DNA of 11,978 nt from Chrysochromulina parva. Lineage: Eukaryota > Haptophyta > Prymnesiales > Chrysochromulinaceae. Every line of letters starts with the position of its first letter. Within the stretch, counting starts at the first letter, position 1. This document shows positions 1 through 6,109 of this stretch, one piece after another. The stretch spans positions 1-11,978 of the forward strand of contig PJAB01001829.1 of assembly GCA_002887195.1 (NCBI GenBank), given 5' to 3'. The notes beneath the pieces are model-generated. The model saw nothing but the letters and a program-made list of their open reading frames with translations. It searched no databases and had not been told where the DNA came from. The position numbers were made by a program, and so were the translations under genes.

Positions 1-162
1 TACGGTGGTTTCATATCCGGGGCGTGTGTATCGCCCCGGGGTGTGTATGCCGCTCGAGTAGCGCGTCAGCGGGGCATGGGGATCCCCGGTGATCATGTAA
101 ATAGGGTGGAGACGTATCATAAAGCGGCATGCCTGGGTGTGTGTGTTCACACGTGCGCGATC

Positions 163-1599
163 ATGCCTGGGAACCGTCTCGCGCTCATCCGCCTCTCGCT
201 GCACACGCCCGAGCTCATCCTCATTTGGGCCGTTGAAGCGATCAACTATGCCGTGCACAACACATCATGGCGGCCAGTGCCGTGGAACTCCACCTCTCGC
301 GCCGCCTGCTACGCGCTGTGGGCGGTGCAGCTATGGTGCTTTGCGAAGCTGCAGCTCAGCGACCCGGGCAGCGTGCCAGCCGGCTGGGAGCAACTCGCTA
401 GGGAAGGACATGAGCCGGCCACTGTGTGCCCGCGCAGCGGTCGCCTTGTGCCTCCGCGTGCGGGCTACTCGCGCAACGCGGGTAAGGTCATCCTTGGCCT
501 CGACCATTACTGCTACTGGCTCGGCACGCCAATTGGCTTCGGCAACCGCAAGCTCTTCCTCTTGTTCGTGGGATACTCGGCCCTCTTCTGTGCCGTCGGC
601 GCCGCCCACTCGGCCTATGAGTTCACCTGCGGCGCGCCGATGCGCGGCGGGCTGCCGACGCTCGCGGGCGCTTTCCTCTCCCGCGAGCGCCCCCCGCCGA
701 TTCCGTTGGAGGTGGCACTCGCGGGCGCGCAGACGCGGCTGGCGACGCTTGGATGGTTTTGGGCGCCCTTTCTCGCCATGCTTCGTTCCATCTACGAGTG
801 GGCCCAACTCCTCTTCCTCGCCGCCGCTTCCACCGACGAGGGACGGGGCGTAACGCTTGTTGGGAGCATAGGCTATCTTTGGGCGGTGCTCTTCACCATA
901 CCCCTCAACGCCCTCGCCGCCCTGCTACTCGGCGGCATGACCCTCCACCAGCTGGTGCTCGTGCTCTTCAATCGCACCTCCCTCGCGCCGAACGACGCGC
1001 GCTACGACGTCGGCTTCGGCTCCAACTGGAGGCAAGTCTTTGGAAGCAACCCGTGGCTCTGGCCGTTGCCGCTGCTCGACATCGAGCGCGCGGGCGTGGA
1101 CGGCGTGCATTGGGAGGAGTCGGCCCGTTGGGCGAGGCTGAAGCAGCGCTCCGAGTCCATCCGGAAGGCTCATTTGGAGGCGCAGCAGCCAACGGTCTAC
1201 ACGGCGACGACGAGCGGAAAGGTGCTCGCTGTGAACAGCAAGGGTGTTCATAGCAATGGGGACAAGACGGTGTCCCGCCTCAGGCAGCGCAAAGCGGTCG
1301 GCGCCGACGCCAGCGGCGCTGATCGCACCCACGCTGACGGCAGCCTGGCTGCCGCCGACGACGAGCAGGACGATGGCGACGAGGCGAGGTGGGCGCTCGA
1401 CCGCCATCATCACCGCATGCGCGCGTCGCTCATGCACACGTACACAGTGCTCCAGGCGCTGCGCGCGGCGGCCGTCGAGTGGGAGCGTCGCCTCTTCTGT
1501 GGAATGATGTCCGTCGGGTGGCTTCGCATTGTGCTCCGCTCACTTTCAATGGCAACGCAGGCCTGGCGTGCCCGGCGCGGCGGTATGGAAGCCAGGTAG
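163..1599 (+). CDS. DHHC-family protein S-acyltransferase-like membrane protein with a DHYC active site
   Basis: Likely a polytopic membrane S-acyltransferase (palmitoyltransferase), 478 residues, no intron needed. Family marks, numbered from the ATG at 163: hydrophobic segments near 18-32 and 48-65; a DPG motif at 67-69 after the second; the catalytic tetrapeptide DHYC at 114-117 followed by a tryptophan; a segment at 130-152; a long hydrophobic stretch at 196-270; then YDVGFGSNWRQVFG from 281, which matches the conserved region after the last membrane span in this family. The cysteine-rich domain is degenerate: one Cys (89) remains of the expected zinc ligands. The tail (about 300-478) is charged and Ala/Asp/His-rich. 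Frame is open leftward with another in-frame ATG at 76, but that stretch has poor G/C third-position bias; the ATG at 163 has A at -3. DHYC in place of DHHC is known in yeast Akr1/Akr2/Pfa5, so activity is possible. Substrate unknown. Confidence 0.82.
   Translation: MPGNRLALIRLSLHTPELILIWAVEAINYAVHNTSWRPVPWNSTSRAACYALWAVQLWCFAKLQLSDPGSVPAGWEQLAREGHEPATVCPRSGRLVPPRAGYSRNAGKVILGLDHYCYWLGTPIGFGNRKLFLLFVGYSALFCAVGAAHSAYEFTCGAPMRGGLPTLAGAFLSRERPPPIPLEVALAGAQTRLATLGWFWAPFLAMLRSIYEWAQLLFLAAASTDEGRGVTLVGSIGYLWAVLFTIPLNALAALLLGGMTLHQLVLVLFNRTSLAPNDARYDVGFGSNWRQVFGSNPWLWPLPLLDIERAGVDGVHWEESARWARLKQRSESIRKAHLEAQQPTVYTATTSGKVLAVNSKGVHSNGDKTVSRLRQRKAVGADASGADRTHADGSLAAADDEQDDGDEARWALDRHHHRMRASLMHTYTVLQALRAAAVEWERRLFCGMMSVGWLRIVLRSLSMATQAWRARRGGMEAR
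502..513 (+). other. DHYC catalytic motif of the acyltransferase
   Basis: Codons GAC CAT TAC TGC encode Asp-His-Tyr-Cys. The cysteine is the expected acyl-accepting nucleophile. In the 16-residue alignment ending at this motif, the usual His and Cys zinc ligands are Tyr102, Ser103, Ala106 and Val109. Confidence 0.8.
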
Positions 1600-1825
1600 A
1601 TAGATTGCAATAACTAGATAATAAGGGGGGTCTAGTTAGTGTGCACCACTGAAGACTGTACCGTACCGTAGTACAAGCCCATCTCTTTCAAGGTTATTAT
1701 GTTCGTCAGTGCCTTGGGTGCCGGTGCGCGGCGCGGTGTTACCCGCTCGAGGAGCGGAGGTATGTGGTTGACGGTATGGTCCGCGTCACCAAAAGGATAA
1801 GCAAACTGTCCTAGATAGATTGCAA
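1597..1825 (+). repeat. Exact 14-base direct repeat (two copies, 1597-1610 and 1812-1825)
   Basis: The sequence tagatagattgcaa occurs twice, 215 bases apart. The first copy overlaps the stop codon of the acyltransferase gene. No function is evident. Confidence 0.6.
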
Positions 1826-2068
1826 CTCTCGAGTGACTCAACCACTGCACAACCCGGGTACACGCCGCGCTGCAGTCGCACTTTTCAGATTTCACTGTCG
1901 CACACATGAGTCCGCCACTCCCACTGCCCACACTGCGGCAGCGACACACACTTTTCGTTGGCGTAATATGTGCAGGGCGCCTGCGCGCGACGCGCAGAAT
2001 GCCGTGCCGCGTGAGAACGTGTTTGTACATGCGGTTGCACAATATGTGTGTGAGCACCCTCTCCCATG
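1600..2068. other. Convergent intergenic region, no gene seen
   Basis: This stretch lies between the 3' ends of the acyltransferase gene (+) and the small membrane-protein gene (-), and must hold both 3' untranslated regions. It is less GC-rich than its surroundings. Open frames crossing it show no domain or codon bias. It contains one exact 14-base direct repeat, at 1597-1610 and 1812-1825. Confidence 0.5.
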
Positions 2069-2446
2069 TCATGACTCGATCATGTTGACGAACATGAACA
2101 ACAAGCCGACAGCCGTGAAGATGATCGCGATCAAGATCACCGAGAAGAGGACCATGAGCCCGCCGCTGGGAGCGAAGCCATCGTCCGACGTAAAAAGCCT
2201 TCGCGCATGGAGAGGGGCGGCGGCGGCGGCGCAGCTGCAGGTCCCGGAATCCAAGACGAAGCCGTCCAGGCACGTTGCGACGTGGCACGTCGGCGCGGCA
2301 GCCACGACCTCCATCAAGGACACTCGCAAGCTCGGCGCTCCAGCACCTCGGCTGCTCTCGGCGACCGAGAAGCCCTCAAACCAGGAGACCGAGCCGCTCG
2401 CGCCGACGAGCACGGCGACGGACACGACGAGCAGGATGCGCGCCAT
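2069..2446 (-). CDS. Small signal-peptide and C-terminal membrane-anchor protein, unrecognised
   Basis: A 125-residue protein I do not recognise. It starts with a typical secretory signal (Met-Ala-Arg then a hydrophobic run to about residue 18), has a small lumenal/extracellular part with four cysteines (54, 59, 70, 72; C-x4-C-x10-C-x-C, suggestive of a disulfide knot), then a hydrophobic segment at about 95-121 ending four residues before the C-terminus. This predicts a type I membrane protein with almost no cytoplasmic tail. The frame extends upstream to another ATG at 2551, but those 35 residues have poor third-position bias and would bury the signal peptide, so I take 2446. The gene is divergent from the cystatin gene at 2709, which also encodes a signal peptide; a shared promoter is possible but unproven. 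Confidence 0.6.
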   Translation of the reverse strand: MARILLVVSVAVLVGASGSVSWFEGFSVAESSRGAGAPSLRVSLMEVVAAAPTCHVATCLDGFVLDSGTCSCAAAAAPLHARRLFTSDDGFAPSGGLMVLFSVILIAIIFTAVGLLFMFVNMIES

Positions 2447-2708
2447 GTGGCAAGTTGGAACCGCACGGTCACGGCTGCGGGCGTTATCGGTAAGCACGCA
2501 AAGCGACTCGCGCCGTCCAGAACAAGGCTCAAGCTTCCCACAAGAAGACATAAGGACTCAACGCCTTCTCGCCGAAGGGCGCCTTGCCAATTTCCATCCG
2601 TCAATTGCACAAAACATCAAGAATGGGTCGGGAAGTTTGAGTCGATTAGGATAGTCGGACGGACCGAGTTACAGCTTCTGGACCCTCCTCTTTCCTCTCA
2701 TAGCTTGG
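2447..2708. promoter_or_regulatory. Bidirectional intergenic promoter region
   Basis: These 262 bases separate two divergent start codons (2446, minus; 2709, plus), so they should contain both 5' untranslated regions and promoters. No clear TATA box is visible. A pyrimidine-rich stretch lies just before the cystatin start (about 2680-2700). Confidence 0.4.
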
Positions 2709-4110
2709 ATGAAGGTGATCTCGCTCCTCGCCGCGACCATTGCGGTCGTCTCCGCGATCCCCCCGGCGGAGTCCAAGTACCCGAAGCAGTGGGGCTCCCC
2801 CCCCATGTTCGGCACCATGGACTACCGTGCCTTCCCCGGCGGCTACGGCCACGGCTCGGGCACGGAGGCTCGTTGGATCCAGGAGCACATGGGCCAGGAG
2901 AAGAAGGAGAACAACGGCCGGATCTCGTTCCCGCCGGCCTTCGGCGAGCCACCGGCCATGCAGATGCGCGACTTCCGCCCGCTCCCCTTCGGCTGTGAGC
3001 GCCGAGCCCTCCCCTGATCGTAGAATCCTTGACCCCTCCTCGAGTCGCTCACCTTTTCGCACATTCGTACTCGCGCAGACGGTTTCGGCTCGAGCACGAT
3101 CGCCACGTGGCTCGAGCAGAAGGCCCTCGAGCTCTACGGCGAGACCGTCGAGGAGTACAACTCGGAGTACGCCGTCGAGAGCGAGGGCAACCGCCGCAAG
3201 CTCACCGCCGGTGCTGGTACCCCTGTCAACGTCACCGATCCCGAGGTGGTTGCGGCCGCGAGGGCGGGTATGGAGTTCGTCGTTCGTGAGAAGCAGACCA
3301 ATGGGGAGAATGCCTTCCTGATGATTCTCAGCGTCCGCCGGGGCACCCAGCAGATCGTGGTACGCTGAGCTTCCACCGCCACCGGATTGGACCCCCAAGG
3401 ACACCCTCCCCCCCCCCACGGACACCCTCCCCCCTTTCGCCGCCCTCACTCCTTGGCACCCGTGGCCCCCTTTCGCCCCCTCGCTCCTTGGCACCTGTTC
3501 TTCTCCTCCCCCTTCCTCCTCGCATCACTTCCCCTCGCGCTCATCGCCCCCCGTCCGTCTCCCGTGTCGGCCGCAGGCAGGGATCAAGTACTCGCTCGTC
3601 GTCGCGGTGTCGGATGGGCAGGACCACTACATCGAGGTGCTGGACCAGGCGTGGCGCACGCCCCGCTACGCGCTCCTCGCGCACGTGGCGGATGCAAAGG
3701 TCGTTCGTCAGCTCCAGATGCTCGGTGAGGGCGGCCACGGCATCTGGCGCGGTAACCAGGTGTCCAAGTACCCGAAGCAGTGGGGCTCCCCCCCCATGAT
3801 CGGCACCATGGACTACCGTGCCTTCCCCGGCGGCTACGGCCACGGCTCGGGCACGGAGGCTCGTTGGATCCAGGAGCACATGGACCAGGAGAAGAAGGAG
3901 AACAACGGCCGGATCTCGTTCCCGCCGGCCTTCGGCGAGCCGCCGGCCATGCAGACGGACGACTTCCGCCCGCTCCCCTTCGGATACGGCTTCGGCTCGG
4001 GCACGATCGCCACGTGGCTCGAGCAGAAGGCCCTCGAGCTCTACGGCGAGACCGTCGAGGAGTACAATGCGGAGGTGAGCGGCAACGGCAATGGCCCGCA
4101 GCGCAAGTAA
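2709..4110 (+). CDS. Secreted cystatin-domain protein with two flanking repeat modules (three exons)
   Basis: Best model: exons 2709-2994, 3079-3359 and 3577-4110, giving 366 residues. Residues 1-16 form a signal peptide, so the product enters the secretory pathway. Residues 22-125 are module 1; about 138-240 resemble a cystatin (cysteine-protease inhibitor), with the QIVAG form of the Q-x-V-x-G papain-binding loop at 187-191, a following beta strand, and a later Trp-containing loop; 252-355 are module 2; the last 11 residues are Gly/Asn-rich. The intron calls rest on homology: removing 2995-3078 restores exact alignment to module 2, and removing 3360-3576 joins QIV to AG of the cystatin motif in frame. 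Each module holds two 19-residue sub-repeats, Asp-(Tyr/Phe)-Arg...GYG-x-G-S-x-T...Trp (residues 38-56 and 88-106 in module 1). I do not recognise the module. Likely role: inhibition of papain-type proteases in a secretory or external compartment. The 3' end may instead be spliced onward at 4075. Confidence 0.75.
2771..3167 (+). repeat. Cystatin-gene module, copy 1 (intron-containing)
   Basis: 313 coding bases interrupted by the 84-bp intron. By eye it differs from copy 2 at about 11 positions (about 96% identity), with several changes clustered near the codons for residues 86-88 and around the intron site. Confidence 0.85.
2995..3078 (+). other. Intron 1 of the cystatin gene (84 bp), absent from module 2
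   Basis: It runs from gtgagc to cgcag and splits a Tyr codon after its first base. It contains an in-frame stop, so the downstream exon cannot be read through. The equivalent site in the second module (after 3985) has no insertion. Confidence 0.85.
3360..3576 (+). other. Intron 2 of the cystatin gene (217 bp)
   Basis: It runs from gtacgc to ccgcag and interrupts the cystatin motif between Val and Ala of QIVAG. It is C-rich with runs of cytosine, and is internally repetitive: a 25-26 base unit beginning tttcgcc and ending ccttggcacc occurs at 3435-3460 and 3471-3495. Confidence 0.8.
3762..4074 (+). repeat. Cystatin-gene module, copy 2 (intronless)
   Basis: 313 uninterrupted bases, the same length as copy 1 without its intron. 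Strong identity stops at GAG just before gtgagc at 4075, a sequence that matches a splice donor. Confidence 0.85.
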
Positions 4111-4582
4111 GTGCCCGCCCACCGCGACGAACGACCGCACACATCTGTCGGCAAGGACGAATGGAAGAAGGGAGCATTGGCAGCGCCCAGTTTCTCAAGG
4201 CCGCGGGCGGCTATGCGCGCATGGGGCCATGCTCATGACGTTGGTTAGGGGATGGCAGGTTTCGGAGGACTTGTAGACGGCTGCGGAAGCTTGACGGCTT
4301 CTTTGGATGAGCTTCAGACACTTCGGAGGAGCTTCAGACATTCTCGACGGAGGTGTGTGATGATTGTGATGAATGTGACGCCTCGAAAGTCCCTCGGAAC
4401 TGTGTACATTTGAGCGCATTACAGAGCCCGTGGCTCGGTATCGGCGTTCGGTAAGTGGGATGGGGCCGAAATGGTTGTGGGAGGAGGACTCGAAGCGCTT
4501 GCGAGGACGCGAAACTTGAAGAAACTTAGTCATGGCTCGCGTTGAAGTCGCCCTGACCTAGGTGGCCAGGCAGCTGCGCGCC
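4111..4582. other. Intergenic region or long intron
   Basis: No convincing coding region. It has lower GC than the genes and a 20-base-period direct repeat (gagcttcagaca at 4309-4320 and 4329-4340). A short frame opens with ATG at 4532 and meets TAG at 4559-4561. If the cystatin gene is spliced at 4075, this region would be intron. Confidence 0.4.
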
Positions 4583-5116
4583 ATGTCGGAGCAATGGCAC
4601 AAGAACATCAAACAAGGGCAGCAGAATGGTGATTTCGGCTCGTGGCGCTCCATTCCATCCGGGTCCATTGTGCGTGCAGTACCCTCAACGCTCGCCGAAA
4701 GGAGGGGCCTCTCTCTCATCCAATGCTTATCCTCTCTGCTCGGTGCCGTTTCGCAGAAAAAAAGCTTCATGGAGAAGGAGACCGAATCGGCGACGATGAT
4801 CGATGGCCTTCTGGCCATCATGCCCGTTGGCTGCCGCAACGTGACCTACCTGCCCGCGTCCGCTGTCGATGCCCTCGCCAAAGATACCAGTGCGCAAGCG
4901 CTCTTGCACCGATGCCATGCTGCTGTCCCTCCTCCCCGCTGCCTCGTGCCCGACCCTCGCCGCTCTCTCGCGCGAGCAGGCATAAAGGACTACAGCAAGC
5001 TTCCCGGCGTGCAAACTTACTCGCACGGTCCGTACCTGGACGACTGGAGCAAGGTGCCGGCTGACATCGCGGCGAAATACAACACGTCACCCACACCCTC
5101 CTTCGCTGGCAAGTGA
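4583..5116 (+). CDS. Hypothetical small protein, probably spliced
   Basis: I do not recognise this product. The frame is open from before 4562 to the TGA at 5114-5116. Two internal segments look like short introns: 4670-4756 (gtgcgt...tcgcag, 87 bp) and 4890-4979 (gtgcgc...gagcag, 90 bp). Both are close in length to intron 1 of the cystatin gene, and the first has poor third-position bias. Splicing both gives 118 residues; leaving them in gives 177. The last exon (4980-5116) looks most like real coding sequence, encoding a Tyr/Pro-rich tail with no domain I know. There is no signal peptide from this start. The start is uncertain: 4583 is the first ATG in frame, 4769 is another candidate, and this may be the 3' part of the preceding cystatin gene. 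Confidence 0.4.
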   Translation: MSEQWHKNIKQGQQNGDFGSWRSIPSGSIVRAVPSTLAERRGLSLIQCLSSLLGAVSQKKSFMEKETESATMIDGLLAIMPVGCRNVTYLPASAVDALAKDTSAQALLHRCHAAVPPPRCLVPDPRRSLARAGIKDYSKLPGVQTYSHGPYLDDWSKVPADIAAKYNTSPTPSFAGK

Positions 5117-6109
5117 GCCCTCAGTCTCGTCCTTAGACTTGAGTCTCGAGTATCGGCACACGTGCCGTCGTGTTACATGAATTTGTGCCAGTATCTCAGG
5201 GTAAAATCAAGCATTCTTGCACCATGCGCCGCCGCCGGGGTCGAGCGTCGTGAGACGCGCGACGCCGACCCCCCGGCCGCAACGCCGTCAACCGCGGCCG
5301 CATCGGCGATCGGCCATCGCGGCAAAACGAAACGTTAAAGGCGACTCCTGCCGAGTATGCGACCCGCCTGGGCGGCCGCGGGCGACCGAGCACCAGGACC
5401 AGTCCCGCTCGACGTCTTTGGTCTTTCATCTGACATCTCCTTATTGAGGAGATCGCACGGATCAGACGCTCGCTCATCTTATCGGTCTCCATCTCTCCTT
5501 ACGCTCCGCGCCTCTCTCGTCTCGCGCTCACCTGACACCTCGCCTCTCGCTGATTCTTCACGTCACCTCGGCTGATCTATACACCCAGTACACGTAATGG
5601 GATCGCGCTCAACGCGAATCTCGGGGGCTGGAGGCGCCGCGCGCCCGGCTCGCGCCCTCGCCTCGCGCGGCGGTCTCCCGGGACGCTGCTGGCGGCGGCG
5701 CTTGGGGGCGGGGGCGCGCCTCACGGCAGGTCCGCCCGCCTCACAGCAACACGGATAGGGGCGCAACACGCACTCCCGCGGGACGAATGCCCAGACACAC
5801 AAACACACGACGCCCGGCACGACGCCCGGCTGACCCGTCACGGCACGCGGACCCTCAGCTGGGCGGTAGGTGCGCGATGGCCACCGGCATCCTCGCGTGC
5901 GCTCGGCGACGGGGTAGGCACCTCCCATCGCGACGGCCATCGGGGTAGGCATCCTCGCGTGCGCTCGGCGCTCGGCGACGGGGTGCCTCCCATCGCTACC
6001 GGATGGGCGCCATCAACACTCAGGCCGGCGTCACCCTCGGGCTGGCCGCCAAGGCCTCCACCGAGTTCGGCACCTCTTTTGGGCCTCTCCTCGCATTGAT
6101 CGTGACCGC
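5117..6109. other. Intergenic region without a convincing gene
   Basis: Nearly 1 kb between the 3' ends of the small gene (+) and the ADP-ribosyltransferase gene (-). The part at 5600-6000 is very GC-rich; open frames there translate to Arg/Pro/Ala-rich low-complexity sequence, as expected for chance frames. It holds an imperfect tandem repeat (5888-5996) and a short coding-like fragment (6003-6078). No tRNA or structured RNA was recognised. Confidence 0.5.
5888..5996 (+). repeat. Imperfect tandem repeat, two units
   Basis: Units at 5888-5931 and 5950-5996 both run from catcctcgcgtgcgctcggcg to cctcccatcgc. The second has an extra ctcggcg and lacks aggca. Confidence 0.65.

Noticed and set aside
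43..162. N-terminal extension of the acyltransferase frame
   Set aside because: It begins with GTG, has poor third-position bias and resembles non-coding DNA; the ATG at 163 directly precedes the first membrane segment. The ATG at 76 cannot be fully excluded.
1632..2288. Minus-strand open frame of 218 codons
   Set aside because: It has no codon bias or recognisable domain and overlaps the better-supported small membrane protein in another frame.
2495..2551. Upstream ATG (2551) for the small membrane protein
   Set aside because: Using it would place 35 polar residues before the signal peptide, and those codons lack the G/C third-position bias.
1833..2654. Plus-strand open frame of 273 codons
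   Set aside because: It is antisense to the signal-peptide protein, Ala/Arg/Thr-rich, with no hydrophobic or domain pattern.
2646..3494. Minus-strand open frame of 282 codons (and a similar one at 3541-4140)
   Set aside because: These are antisense shadows of the two cystatin-gene modules; they resemble each other only because the modules are repeats.
4532..4561. Short frame ATG to TAG directly before the hypothetical small gene, in the same frame
   Set aside because: Read-through or a stop-containing exon was considered, but no splice site removes the TAG cleanly; it is most simply a chance upstream frame.
5563..5952. Minus-strand open frame of 129 codons
   Set aside because: It is Arg/Pro/Ala-rich low complexity in very GC-rich DNA, covers the tandem repeat, and shows no domain or signal. 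It looks like a chance frame.
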